This document shows positions 10,039 to 20,513 of a stretch of 64,000 nt of DNA, piece by piece (position 1 is the first letter of the stretch; each line of letters begins with the position of its first letter). This stretch comes from Anthoceros angustus. Its lineage: Eukaryota > Streptophyta > Anthocerotopsida > Anthocerotales > Anthocerotaceae. The notes under the pieces are model-generated. The model searched no databases. It was not told where the DNA came from and saw only the letters and a program-made list of their open reading frames with translations. The translations under genes were made by a program, and so were the position numbers. The stretch covers positions 372,001 through 436,000 of the forward strand of contig MU008155.1 in assembly GCA_010909165.1 (NCBI GenBank), written 5' to 3'.

Positions 10039-11813
10039 TTACGCCCGTTTAGCCCCCGTCCACTTCGATGAACCACCGCCACTGGAAGGCAATGCAGGTC
10101 TTGCCCTGCTCGACCCTGCACCACAAAACAAGGTAAGGGCAAGCTATAGCTACGTTTGAAAGTCTGCCTAGTAAAGTCTTCCTAGTAGCAAGATGCAGTT
10201 CCATCTCACCTGGTTGGCTATTAGGTAGAGGAGCTGTTCGAGTTCGTGCATTCCAGCCAGGAAGGGCTGCCTCTGCATGAGATTCCCATGCCTTATCAAA
10301 ATCTTGTACCTCAGCTGCAACAAGCACCCGAGTCAGACACAGCAGCCTAATCTACAACCTAAAACATCCAGTTACCAAAGGGGTACACATTAGCTTTACC
10401 CTCGGCAAGGTTGTGGAAAGTCTGGAACTGATCCTCCCGTCCATCAGCATTTCTCTTCCGAGTGACAGTACGACCCTGGCCATTGTGACAATAGTTACCT
10501 CAAAGCTGTTTGTCTCCAAGGAGAAAGGGGGCCATGACTTTCATTCCCGACAATTCCATTGCTTGTACCTTCTCTCGAAGCCCACGTGAGTGGCGATGCT
10601 CTTCCCTGCCAGTTGAGTCCTTCTCCTCCAACTCTTCCTCTACAACCTGGCACACATGTAACCACAAGTTTAACCTCCTCAGCACAATAGACCCTTTCCA
10701 GCCACAGGGACAACTCAGGGCCTCTTGATAAGGTAACAGACGTACCCCGTTAGACGCTGCCCTACGTCTCATAGATGATGAATAATAAGGTCCCTCAGTG
10801 CCACCATACGTTACTGAAGCGGCTTGATAGGTGTAGCTACGAGCGTTCCCATCGTTGTCGCCGCCAAAGCCAGTTGCAAACCGTGGCGTGATGCTCCTGG
10901 ATTGAGACTGAGAGTGACTCACATGCCTGTCCCCTGAGCAGCAGCCACAACCTCCATCAGGCATGACCATGCCAAAATATGAAAAGTGATCTCTACGCTT
11001 GCACCATTCCATATGAAAGGTAGCCTAGATGACAACCTCCTCTGACGTCATCGTCTGGGTGTTCAATAATGGGCTCATCGTTCGAACGTGCATGTGGAAT
11101 CTCATCGAGGTCGCCAGTTACTTCTTCTATCAAGGGACCCCTGCGAGCTTCCTACATCGTTTGACACACAAGCAATTATCAGCTTCTCAGCCCCTGCTAG
11201 CAGAAGGCTAGTGCAATCTACTCCGTGCTCCACAATCCAAACAGGAAGCAAAGACTCATCAAATACCAAGGCTGACCCCACGACTTCCCAACCCAATCGA
11301 GTCCTCGGGGAAAGCAAATTGTGCAAACCCTACCCCACTAACGATGCGGCAGGGTAAGACAATGGCGGCAGCAACGTTGCCCACTCCAGTTGAGCTGACT
11401 GCAACCCCAAAAGCGAGCCTAATTCTGCTCTACCCCGATGCCAACATGCGCAGGCCTGGTGGATAGCTTACCGGCTGCTGATTGTACGACCTCTGCTCCA
11501 GAAAACCGCCACGCGGGTCATGCTGGCCCGGGAATCCTCCTCCGAACATGAAGGGTAAGCGCGGGGCCTCCAAAAATGATCCAGCACCAAAGGGACTTCT
11601 AGAGTTGCCGAACATGCCTCCTAACGGCTGAGTGAAGAAAGGATCATTGAAGAAGGGATCGTTCCCAAAGAAATCCTGCAACAAACTGCGGCCACCAAAG
11701 CCCGCGAATGGGTCTGGGAAGCCGCGCGGCCCCATGGGTCGGCCCTGCTGTTGCTGCTGCTGCTGTTGCCGCCGCCCGTTGGCGCCCCGGCCCGGAGGAT
11801 TCTGCATGCTCAC
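10039..11813 (-). CDS. Myeloid leukemia factor (MLF)-family protein
   Basis: Seven exons on the minus strand: 11813-11472, 11151-11037, 10933-10746, 10646-10569, 10475-10400, 10314-10210, 10115-10039. Phases close at 326 aa. The N-terminus is glutamine/glycine-rich with an eight-Gln run and DPFAGFGG, then NDPFFNDPFFTQPLGGMFG, as in MLF proteins. An acidic segment follows (PLIEEVTGDLDEIPHA), then the MLF core: SVTYGGTEGPYYSSSMRRR, SRGLREKGRTVTRK, DQFQTFHNLAE and FDKAWESHAEAALPGW. The tail ends basic (KWTGAKRA). Animal MLFs act in chromatin and protein-quality pathways; plant members are little studied. The donor of exon 2 was chosen because the next in-phase acceptor restores the core frame. 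Confidence 0.85.
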
Positions 11814-11829
11814 AGAAATTGTGCTTCCC

Positions 11830-12500
11830 CAATTTCGAGAATAAATCCAATTGACCTGCCAATTCGGGACCCAGAGAGAAGAAGGGGGAAGGCGAGGGAT
11901 GTGCGCTGATGTCGTTTCTGTATCGTCCGGAAAAAGAACCTGACGATTGCGGATTCACGTCAGGCAGCCAGCGAGGAGGGATATGGACGAAGCGGAGAGG
12001 AGGAGAACTTGGATTTGCACCCTGCCGGTCCTGTCAGAACGTTCTGGAGTCACTCACCGCCTCCTTTATTTACCACGACTCCGGTCAGCTTAACTCTGGT
12101 TAAGTCAAGCGCTGTCACGCAACCACAACCCTAGCTCCGGTCCGGTTAAGACTTTACGAGACTTCGTAAGCCCGCTTGTGGCAAAATCCCCTCAAGGGCA
12201 CGAGAGCGGTAATGGAAAGTGCCTTGGAGGGATTCGATAGAGGCGGGAAGATTGTCGAGAAAGAAAGCAAGCTACGACAAATCTGAGTGCGCAGGCAGCG
12301 GAGATTGTTCACCTCTGCAAGAAACCAGCAGACTTTGGTCCCATCTACAAGAAAACGTGGACAGGTGCAAACATGTTACAGGGGACGGATGTGCCTGTGC
12401 AGAGCACGGCGCCATGGGAGCAAAGCAGCTTCCCGGTAGAACAACAAGTTCAGTTCAGACGGAATGGAATAGAATGGAATGCAAGCTATAGCTAGGCGCA
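11830..12500. other. Intergenic: MLF 5' region and SERF-like 3' flank
   Basis: No gene seen. Contains the probable MLF promoter at the left and the SERF-like 3' UTR at the right. Confidence 0.5.
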
Positions 12501-12582
12501 CACGGCAACGCCATCCGAGTACATGCATTCGTCATCCAGCAGGTTGCGCCATACAAAGCACGGAGATTGAGACTCGCTGTGG

Positions 12583-12798
12583 TCAGGATGCAGCAGCTGC
12601 AGGCGCGGGACAGGTTTCTTTGGGATGCTTGGACGCGTAGTGATCCACCAGTTGGTTGTAATTGGCCAGTTGGCTCTTGCAGATGGCGCAGCTGGTCTTG
12701 AGAGCCGCGGCTCGGGCCTCCAGCTGCGAGCCCTTGGATTTCTGGTTCTTCTCAGCATTCCGCTTCTGCGCCTCGATCTTCTGCTTTCCCCTCGTCAT
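12583..12798 (-). CDS. Small SERF/4F5-type zinc-binding protein (At2g23090-like)
   Basis: 71-aa protein. It starts MTRGKQKIEAQKRNAEKNQK, the lysine/glutamine-rich SERF (4F5) head. KGSQLEARAAAL follows, then a C2H2-like zinc site: CAICKSQLANYNQLVDHYAS with the second His in KHP. This is the layout and length of the plant At2g23090-like family. I chose the ATG at 12798 rather than the upstream in-frame one because CAG/GGATG just before it looks like a splice acceptor (a leader intron) and because the family starts here. The exact role is unknown. Confidence 0.85.
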   Translation of the reverse strand: MTRGKQKIEAQKRNAEKNQKSKGSQLEARAAALKTSCAICKSQLANYNQLVDHYASKHPKETCPAPAAAAS

Positions 12799-13200
12799 CC
12801 CTGCACTAAAAGCTGCAATGGTCAGCCCGAGTCGACGCTGGTTTTTCTCCGCCTCCTCCGCCTCCACCGCGCTCCTGTCGTGGAATAACCGGCGTGGTGG
12901 CTGCCGCCGAGGACACCAGCCTGAGCAAATGGTTTACCGAAGCCTTGGGGAAATTATTCCCTAGCTAAGGAGAGAGAAAGAAGAGAGAGAGTGCAAGGGC
13001 AGCGGGAATGGCCCATACAAGTGGTACCTTTTTTGATAGGGAAACGGCAGGGAAAGAAGGCGCAGCCAAGATTGAAACACAGAAGCCGAATTTCTTTCTA
13101 CATCGATGATCTGAATTCGGTATAGGCGATTGCGGGAGGAAGCAGGACGATGTAGACGATGCAGGAGGGAGCGATGGCGGATGCGGGTGGACATAGGATG
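12799..13200 (-). promoter_or_regulatory. Leader region of the SERF-like gene with probable 5' UTR intron
   Basis: The acceptor TTTTAGTGCAG ends two bases before the start codon. Upstream sequence has no conserved protein and is likely leader exon, intron and promoter. Boundaries not resolved. Confidence 0.4.
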
Positions 13201-13560
13201 TCTTTAATAATATTTTATTTTGTTATTTATTTTCAATATAGATATATATGAGTCTTTTCTCTATCATTTATCTTTACTTCCCATCTTTATAGTTTTTCTT
13301 TTTATTCATAATTTTTATTTATAATTTTCTGTATATATTTTTATTTTATCTCTACTAAATTTTTTAATCTTTGAACCCTTTTTTTATTTCTTTTGTGGAG
13401 GCCCTTCTTCAAGGTCCATCAACACACTCCTTATCCCGTTTGTGAAAAGTTATCTAAACCTAAGGGGTGAGGCACCACATGATAAGGTTCAGAGGGACTT
13501 GGATCGGACTATTTTCGAAGGCTCTAGTAATGCTTTCAACTTCCACCACTCCTGTTTGCT
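13200..13560. other. AT-rich spacer
   Basis: Very AT-rich to about 13400. No gene seen. Confidence 0.5.
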
Positions 13561-13566
13561 CGACTT

Positions 13567-13900
13567 CGCGTCTGGCTACTCCCTTTAGACCTCTGCTAGA
13601 TGCCACCGCATGAGGCTACTCTCTCCGGGCCTCTGCTGGGTGCCACCACATGAGGCTACTCCCTTTGGGCCTCTGCACGATGCCACTGCATGAGGCTACT
13701 CCCTCTGGGCCTCTGTTAAACGCCACCACATCAGGCTACTCCCTCCGGGCCTTTGCTGCACTACTGCCACCCCCCTCAGGCTACTCCCTTTGAACCTCTT
13801 CTGGACTACTACCACAGCATCACGCTACTCCCTTCAGCCCTCTACTGGACTATTGCCACTTTGTCAAGCTACTCCCTATCCTCTGCTGGACTCTTGGCAA
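13567..13900. repeat. Minisatellite, ~50-55-nt units
   Basis: About six to seven units built on GGCTACTCCCT(C/T)(T/C)GGGCCTCTG plus a variable GC(T/A)..GCCAC..CAT part. Copies diverge towards the right end. Non-coding. Confidence 0.85.
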
Positions 13901-14084
13901 TAGTTGTCGGTGCAATCTAATCACCTTCTGGCTTTGTACGAGGCACGTCCCCCGGGACCCGCCTTTTTTCCTTCCCCAAAATGCTGACCCGCCTTTTTTT
14001 CGTCTCTCTAAATGCTTTCATGACAACATCCGTCTTGCTTATCGACTTCTCTTAGGCGTGGAAAGCGATTTTTCGTTCTCGTTA

Positions 14085-14500
14085 ATGGTCCCTCTAAATA
14101 CCTTCATGACGATGTCGGCGCTTTCATGACAACGTCAGCGCTTTCATGACTACGTCCGCCTTGCTTATTGACTTCTCTTGGGCACCAGAAGGGCTTCACG
14201 CCGAATACATTTTCAGTGCTTGCAAAGTGGGGATGACTTCGGATGCAGCATCTTCAGCCCAGTAGGCCCTTTCTTATTCCCAACTATAACATCTTGGGGA
14301 CAATTTCGGATGCAACATGTTCAGCCAAGTAGGTCCTTTCTTATTCCCAACTATGACATCTTGGGAACCCTATGTATCTGCCAAGTAGAAAAAGAAGAAG
14401 AAGAATTTTATTCAAGTCCACTAAGGACGGGTTTCCCAAGTAGGCCCTTCCTTATTCCTACCTATAACATCTTGGGAGCCCTACGTAGAGATTTATAAGA
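14085..14500. repeat. Short tandem repeats interrupted by a SINE-like 3' end
   Basis: TTTCATGAC(G/A)A(T/C)GTC repeats at 14103-14160. Three copies of a ~45-nt unit (CTTATTCC..CTAT.ACATCTTGGG) follow at ~14270-14300, 14338-14368 and 14450-14480. The second and third are separated by a block (14385-14430) carrying the SINE-like end AAGTCCACTAAGGACGGG, apparently a young insertion. Confidence 0.7.
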
Positions 14501-14650
14501 AGAAGAAGAATTTTATTGAAGTCCACAAAGGATAATATCGGGGACTAGTTCCCTTAGAGCTGGGCCCTTTAGAGAGGGTAGACGATCCGGGGGGCTAGTC
14601 CCTTAGGCCCGGGCCCTTACGAGGCTGTTCCCCACCTCGGTGTAATGGGA
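14497..14650 (-). mobile_element. SINE-like dispersed repeat, copy 3 (shared 3' end, different body)
   Basis: Minus-strand reading ends CTTTGTGGACTTCAATAAAA plus a CTT tail, as in copy 1. The upstream body (TAAGGGCCCGGGCCTAAGGG, GGGCCCAGCTCTAAGGGAAC) differs from copies 1 and 4. Either a different subfamily or a chimera sharing one 3' end. Confidence 0.5.
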
Positions 14651-14802
14651 ATTCCATCTCTTCAAAATTATGAAGTCTAATTTCTCATATATGTAAATGA
14701 CACCCATCTTCATATATGAAGATGCGTGCATGAGGAAGCTTTACCTTCCAAGTTTTAAAGAGCCTTTCCCGTCTGGAAGGCCGCACAGGTTGGTGGGCGA
14801 CC

Positions 14803-16059
14803 ATGGGGTGCTGGAGAGGATGGTTGTTGCTGCTATTGTTCATGTGCTGGTGTGCCACAATTTCCTCTCACGGAGATCACCACCATTGCAGCCATGAGCA
14901 TCACCATGAGCATCACCACGACGCAGCGGAGCAACAGAGTCCTGCTCAACACGGAGCTCACCATGTCTCTCAGCACTCTTCTGAGCAATTCAGGAAGCTT
15001 CCCGAGGAGCTGGCCGAGGAAGAAGAGCTAGCAGGGCATGGCTTCCTTGCTGGTGAAGCGGGACACCCCCAGGCCCGGGCCCAGCCCGAGGCTGCAGCTG
15101 TGTGGCTCACTGCATTGGGCTGCGCTCTCCTGGTGAGCACAGCGTCCCTCATCTGCCTCCTGCTGCTGCCCTTCATTCTCAAGGACGGGAAGCCCTCGGC
15201 CGCAGTGGTTGATGCCCTTGCCGGATTCGGGGCAGGGGCCATGTTGGGTGACGCACTGCTCCATCAGCTGCCCCATGCCTTCTCCAGCTCAGGCCACTCT
15301 CATGATCACGATCACGGCCACGACCACGACCATCATGACCATGGTGGCCACGGGCATTCCATTCAGGACCTCTCCATCGGCCTCTGGGTTCTTGCTGGCA
15401 TCCTGGTCTTCTTCATCGTGGAGAAGCTGGTTAGGTATGTGGAGGAGGCATCTGCTCAGGCAGGGATTTCGTCCAGCCACAGCCATCACCACCACCATCG
15501 CCATGGATCCAGCGCTGGAGATGCAAACGCAGATGGCCCCGATGCGCAGCAGGTGAAGAAGGGAAAGAAGGTCCAGACCCAGGGCAAGGCAGACTCCAAG
15601 GATGCACCTGGCTGGGTGTTGGCATACCTAAACCTCTTCTCAGACGGAGTGCACAACTTCACAGACGGAATGGCACTGGGATCCGCGTTTCTGTTACACG
15701 GCGGAGTCGGAGGCTGGTCCCGCACACTCTTCCTCCTTGCGCACGAGCTTCCTCAAGAAGTGGGAGATTTCGGCATCCTGGTGAGGTCGGGATTGAGCGT
15801 GTCCAAGGCCCTGGCTCTCAACTTCCTTTCTGCTCTGGCAGCCGTGGCGGGAACTGCCCTGGCGCTGGTGCTGGGGGGCAACCCTGGGCATTCTTCCTTC
15901 GTGGAGGCCTTCACTGCCGGGGGATTCATATACATCTCTCTGGCTGGAGTCATTCCTGGGATGCACGACCAAGGCTCATCGCCTAAAACCAGTCTGCAGC
16001 AGCTGGCATCCTTGAGTCTAGGAATAGGAGTAGCCATAGCCATCTCACTAGCAGAGTAG
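14803..16059 (+). CDS. IAR1: IAR1-type ZIP zinc transporter (SLC39A7/KE4 relative), intronless
   Basis: 418 aa in a single exon. N-terminal signal peptide (WLLLLLFMCWCATISSHG), then a His-rich lumenal stretch (HEHHHEHHHD) and a second His/Asp-rich loop around residues 165-180. ZIP core: HNFTDGMALGSAFLLHGGVG in the fourth helix, HELPQEVGDFGILVRSG in the fifth, and FTAGGFIYISLAGVIPGM later. The Gln where most LIV-1 ZIPs have His is, as I recall, also found in IAR1. Arabidopsis IAR1 was found through resistance to IAA-alanine and is thought to move zinc out of the ER/secretory pathway. No intron is present although ZIP genes of this class usually have several; it may be a retrogene. Coilin follows 217 bp downstream on the same strand. 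Confidence 0.9.
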   Translation: MGCWRGWLLLLLFMCWCATISSHGDHHHCSHEHHHEHHHDAAEQQSPAQHGAHHVSQHSSEQFRKLPEELAEEEELAGHGFLAGEAGHPQARAQPEAAAVWLTALGCALLVSTASLICLLLLPFILKDGKPSAAVVDALAGFGAGAMLGDALLHQLPHAFSSSGHSHDHDHGHDHDHHDHGGHGHSIQDLSIGLWVLAGILVFFIVEKLVRYVEEASAQAGISSSHSHHHHHRHGSSAGDANADGPDAQQVKKGKKVQTQGKADSKDAPGWVLAYLNLFSDGVHNFTDGMALGSAFLLHGGVGGWSRTLFLLAHELPQEVGDFGILVRSGLSVSKALALNFLSALAAVAGTALALVLGGNPGHSSFVEAFTAGGFIYISLAGVIPGMHDQGSSPKTSLQQLASLSLGIGVAIAISLAE

Positions 16060-16275
16060 CTTCCTTCCATGGCTCCTCAAAGACTGTGCATTCGTCTTCT
16101 GTATGAAGCATCTGCTGCTCTGCTTCACAGAGAGACTTATCAATTCGGCAGATCAAGCGCGGGTATGGAAAGAACAGGCGTTACGTTAGGGTATAAAGGG
16201 AGGTTTTAGGGGACAATTGAAGGCTATGTCCAGTGCGCAGCTTTTCATCTTTCCTTGTTGAGCCGGTGAGGCGAG

Positions 16276-18603
16276 ATGGGTCACTTCGGAGGATGGCTGC
16301 GGATCAGGCTGGCGTTTGCCGAGCCCCAGCAGATCCTGAGCTCGGAGCATTTGAATGAGGGTTTGGAGTATTCGTGGATGGTGGTGCCGGCATATGGCTC
16401 CACCGTGGGGCATGTTGCGGCCTACATTTGCGAGAGGCTCGGATTGCATGCTACCTGTCCCGAGGGCATCTCCTTGGACATGAATGGATTTGTGCTGCCC
16501 AGCCGAGAGCCAGCGGATATTCTCCGGGACGCGGACATCGTGAACGTGCGGCGGGCGGGACGTGTGCAGGCGGTTGCTCCCTCTCCTTGTCCGGCATTTG
16601 CCAGGCTGCGGGGCTGGACGAATCAGGAGGGTCAGGGGACCCCAGCCCTGCGTTTGCAGAACGAAGCTCATGCTCGCAGGGATGACGTCGTGGAGAAGGG
16701 AGAGGTAATTGGTGCTGCTTTGGCTCCTGCTCGGATTGAGGAGGATGGGAAATGTGATCGCATTCCTGTTCAGATTGAGGAGGGTGGTAACGGTGATGGC
16801 TTGGTGGAGGGGCAAGAGGACAGGGTCGGCAGGCGGAAACGAAGGAAGGGAAGGATGTACTCGGATGCTGATATTAGCCCTGTGAAAAAGAAGAGCAGGA
16901 GGCGCAAACAGCAGGAAGAAGGGATTCTGGAATTGCGTGAAGAGCTTCCAGTGGAGGAGGTCCCAGCGGAGAAGCCAGAATCCCTAAAGCTTGGATTAGG
17001 TAAGGAAGATGAAGGTGGTGGACATTTGGATGTTGTTCTGGCAGCAGTGGAAAGCGTCCCGGAGAAGCCGAGGAAGAAGAGCAAGAAGAAAAAGCCGGAG
17101 CCTGATATTGCGGCTGACCAGGAAGAGGAATTGCGTGAGGGGCCTGAAGTGAAGGAGATTCCACCCGGAAAGCCAGAATCCCTGAGGCTTGCATTAGGTA
17201 AGGAGGATGAAGGCGGTGGAAACTTGGAGGATGCTCCGGCAGCAGCGGAACGAGTGCAGGAGAAGCCGAGGAAGAAGAACAAGAAGAAGAAGCCGGAGCC
17301 TGACGACGTGGCTGACCAGGAAGGGGAAATTCTGCACAATGTCGGAGTGGGAGTGGATGAACGGGAAACGGAACTCGCCTATGCTAATGGCGATGCCGGG
17401 AACAAGGGGGCTGGAAAGGTTAAACCTAAGGTGGATGGCGTAGGAAACGTGTCAAGCCCGAGCAGAAGTGCCCGCAGGAAGAAGGCCAAGAGGCTCTGGT
17501 TACGAAAGCAGTCAGCCGCTCTTCAGCAAGAAATTTGTGATGTGAACGAGAAGGGAACAGTTGCTGCTGTGTCCACGGGTATGGTCGACAACCAGCGATC
17601 TGATGGCGGAACAGCAATGACAGATGGTGAAGAGAAAGGGGCAGAGCATGCCGCAAAGGACAAGGATTCCCAAGCTGTTTCTCCCAAGAGTCTGCCTGTC
17701 GTGGTTAGACCTGGCCACATTAGGTTTGAGCCTCTAGACGACCAAGATTGTGTGGATCGGCGCCCTTTGCCAGAATTCAGACTTGGCTTAGCCGTGAAGA
17801 GTAAGAAGCAAGGGCAGGTGTGGGGGCAGGAGAAGGCTGGGGGCCGCAAGCATGAGAAGAGGAACTCTTCTCACAGAAGCTCAAGAAGCAGCCTTGACGA
17901 GGCTGATACTGCCGCTGTTACCCCTCTGGAATCCCATCCCCCTGCGGAATCCCATCCCCCTGCGGAATCCCATTCCCCTGTGGAATCTCACCCTCCTGTT
18001 GAATCCCATGCCCTTCTGGAATCCCTTCCCCATCTGGTTGACAAGGTTGAGGAAGGGGATGTGGTGGCGTATCGCATTGTGGAGCTGTCGGCGTCACGGA
18101 CTCCTGTGCTTTCTCCTTTTAGGGTGGGCAAGGTTGTGTCTTATGATAAGACATCGAAGACCATCCTTCTGGAGCAGGTGGGTGAGTATCCCCTCCTGGA
18201 TACGTTCGCGGACACCCTGCTCCCGGACTATCTCGACGAGGACACCGGGTCTGAGGTCGTTCAGTTCCCCGCGCCTTACAGCACAGATGGGTTACTGCAC
18301 ATCGACTTCTCTGAGCTGTTGGAGGTTCGTATGGTTGAGAAAGCTCGTTCAAACATTTCCAGACATCCCGACCGCGAAGTGAAGACACCAGCAATGGAGG
18401 TGCAGGCGAAGGAGGCGGACGTTGCAAGTCAGGAGAGGCAGTTGTCGGAACTTGGAGTTGGCGCGACAACCGGAGTGGCACACAATGGGTGCAATGGAAG
18501 CAAGGGAGGTAGAGGACGACGTCACGGCAGATATGTGGGTGCGGGCCACACGTTGGCATTGTTGAAGGCTCGAGGTGTGTGGGCGCTGTCTGTGTCCGAG
18601 TGA
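16276..18603 (+). CDS. Coilin (Cajal body scaffold), intronless
   Basis: 775 aa, one exon. The N-terminus is the coilin self-association fold: LRIRLAFAEPQ, then LEYSWMVVPAYGSTVGHVAA, then ISLDMNGFVLPS and ADILRDADIVNV. A long lysine/glutamate-rich disordered middle follows with nuclear-localisation-like runs (RKKSKKKKPEP twice). Two tandem ~60-aa repeats lie at about residues 230-355, and an SHPP(A/V)E repeat near residues 550-580. The C-terminus is the atypical Tudor fold of coilins: VEEGDVVAYRIVELS, FRVGKVVSYDKTSKTILLEQ and LHIDFSELLEVRMV. It would nucleate Cajal bodies, where snRNPs and snoRNPs mature. Longer than Arabidopsis coilin (~608 aa), mostly through the linker. Confidence 0.9.
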   Translation: MGHFGGWLRIRLAFAEPQQILSSEHLNEGLEYSWMVVPAYGSTVGHVAAYICERLGLHATCPEGISLDMNGFVLPSREPADILRDADIVNVRRAGRVQAVAPSPCPAFARLRGWTNQEGQGTPALRLQNEAHARRDDVVEKGEVIGAALAPARIEEDGKCDRIPVQIEEGGNGDGLVEGQEDRVGRRKRRKGRMYSDADISPVKKKSRRRKQQEEGILELREELPVEEVPAEKPESLKLGLGKEDEGGGHLDVVLAAVESVPEKPRKKSKKKKPEPDIAADQEEELREGPEVKEIPPGKPESLRLALGKEDEGGGNLEDAPAAAERVQEKPRKKNKKKKPEPDDVADQEGEILHNVGVGVDERETELAYANGDAGNKGAGKVKPKVDGVGNVSSPSRSARRKKAKRLWLRKQSAALQQEICDVNEKGTVAAVSTGMVDNQRSDGGTAMTDGEEKGAEHAAKDKDSQAVSPKSLPVVVRPGHIRFEPLDDQDCVDRRPLPEFRLGLAVKSKKQGQVWGQEKAGGRKHEKRNSSHRSSRSSLDEADTAAVTPLESHPPAESHPPAESHSPVESHPPVESHALLESLPHLVDKVEEGDVVAYRIVELSASRTPVLSPFRVGKVVSYDKTSKTILLEQVGEYPLLDTFADTLLPDYLDEDTGSEVVQFPAPYSTDGLLHIDFSELLEVRMVEKARSNISRHPDREVKTPAMEVQAKEADVASQERQLSELGVGATTGVAHNGCNGSKGGRGRRHGRYVGAGHTLALLKARGVWALSVSE

Positions 18604-18811
18604 CTGTCATATTTCTCTTCCACTGAATGATGGGACGTGAATTGTCTTGCCACCGGCTCCAAAACCGTAGGATCTTAAGCAAACCACATTTGAACTTGCC
18701 TGCGATCCAAAATTTTGTTCTGTACCTAGTACAATCTACTCCTGATTGGGAGAACCTTATGAAGACGTAGTTCCGAGAAGCTTCACTTTACAATTGTACA
18801 CCACCTCACTA
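18604..18811. other. Convergent 3' spacer between coilin and FES1-like genes
   Basis: Only 208 bp between opposing stop codons, so the two 3' UTRs must be very short or overlap. No clear hairpin seen. Confidence 0.6.
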
Positions 18812-20513
18812 TCACTGCCCTGGCGCTGGTCCCAGCAGCAATGGAGGTTTCTGGGCAGAGTCGGTTGAGGCTGCTGCAGCTCTAAGAGGAGGCTCGAATC
18901 TTCTGCTAGCAACGTCCGGAGGCGGGACTTCATCTTCGGGAAGCACCAACAAGCCCTCCTCTCTCAAGGGAGATGGATCGTGAAAGAAGATCTGCCACAA
19001 TGCATCCAGCAGATACCTTTCCTCCCTCACGCTCACCAAATCGCTGGAAGAGAGATGCTTCAGCCGCTCTATGCTCCGAGCCACCAGGTTCTTGAGTTGC
19101 TCTCTATCATTTCCAGGCAGCCTGGCAGCTGCAGATTCACGCCGAAGGATCTCCAACAAAACATGGAGAGCAGTTTGCCTCACATCAGCATCTGCGTTCT
19201 CCCCCAGCCTAACCAGTATCCTAGGAAAACCCTCCTCTACAGCCACAGAGCAGTCGTCAGGGTTATCTTGCAAGAGGTAGAGCAACACCTGCAACGCCTT
19301 CCTGCACAGTGATCACTCGGAAATCAGCAAGTGACACAAAACAGCTAGACCGCAACCAGGTAAGCAACGTGAATGTCAAGGTCCCACACGTTAGCGAACC
19401 TGCAAAAGCTTCGTACCTCTGCAACCTCGGATCGTCTGATACTAGGGCATCCTTTAACCTAGAAAAGCCATTGGAGAGCCGGAAAGCAGCTGTGGCTCCC
19501 TTGTTATGTCGAATAAGAGCTGCACGAATTCCAAGATACTACACATCAGTTCTAGTGTGATGTAGCCCAAGTCTTCTACCTCACCATTCCATCAAAGACA
19601 TCATAGCTTCAACCACCTGCTATTTGTCAGCATAAAGAGCAGCAAGGAAACCCATGGACTTCGTAGCCAAACATACAGGAGATAGCACCCAAGGCTTTCG
19701 CGCGGACTACTAGATCCGAGTCTGGAGTAACGTTTGCAAGCAGATACTCCAGCCCATGATTCTCCAGCACCTGCTGCTGACTCTTGGGATTGTTCTGCAC
19801 AATTGTGCTAACAACTTCAGCACTCCGCGCACGCAGAGACGGATGTGGACTTCTCTGGAAGTCCAGAAGAGGCACCAGCCCGCCTATAGCATGTAGATCT
19901 GCAAAGATGCCCAGTGACTCACTCCGTCAGCACAAAGAGCTGCAAACACTCGACCCAACGTCCTACCACAAGAAAACCAAGAAGATGCAGAATCCAAGAA
20001 AGACTGGCCATACATACCATTAGCCATGTCAATCGACTCCACATGCTCCTGCAGCTCTTCCAGCATCCCTGCAACCACCCACATACACACATCAGCATCT
20101 TCTCACGAGCTCAAACAAACCAAGCATGGACCAGATGATGCACCGTGGCAGCTGAGACTCGGTCACCATACCTTCCAGCTCCTCCACAGTCACACCCTGG
20201 GCTTCCAGGACTTGGGGAGGAACCTGCATGACCGTTGATATTTCCTTCATCCGCTTGATCACATCAATTGTCTGCGACTGCACTGCCTCCATGAACCATC
20301 TTCTGTCCTCCTCACTGAAACCACCCAGCTGCAGGGTTGAGTCATGCCCAAGATGAAGGGGCCAGAGCTGGCATGGAGTATGGCATACCTGAGCTCCCGG
20401 GCGGGCCTCGTGCCATCGGTGTGGGCGATACTCCACTTCAGCAGACCTTTCCAGTCAGGCCCTTCTGTGCCCGACTGCATCCCTGCAATACCAGCCGACC
20501 CAGAATCCGCCAT
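18812..20513 (-). CDS. FES1/HspBP1-type Hsp70 nucleotide-exchange factor
   Basis: Six exons on the minus strand: 20513-20389, 20314-20172, 20068-20018, 19898-19677, 19519-19417, 19301-18812. GT-AG introns in phase give 377 aa. The N-terminus has the Fes1 signature WKGLLKWSIAHTDGT, then SEEDRRWFMEAVQSQTIDVI and MLEELQEHVESIDMANG. The body is armadillo-like: IGGLVPLLDFQRSPHPSLRA, ENHGLEYLLANVTPDSDLVV, LIRHNKGATAAFRLSNGF and YLLQDNPDDCSVAVEEGFPR. FES1 proteins release nucleotide from cytosolic Hsp70 and shield its substrates; Arabidopsis FES1A is needed for heat tolerance. I used the ATG at 20513; another in frame lies 30 nt upstream. Confidence 0.92.

Noticed and set aside
15289-15504. Methionine/valine-rich frame antisense to IAR1
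   Set aside because: Shadow of the His/Asp-rich codons on the other strand.
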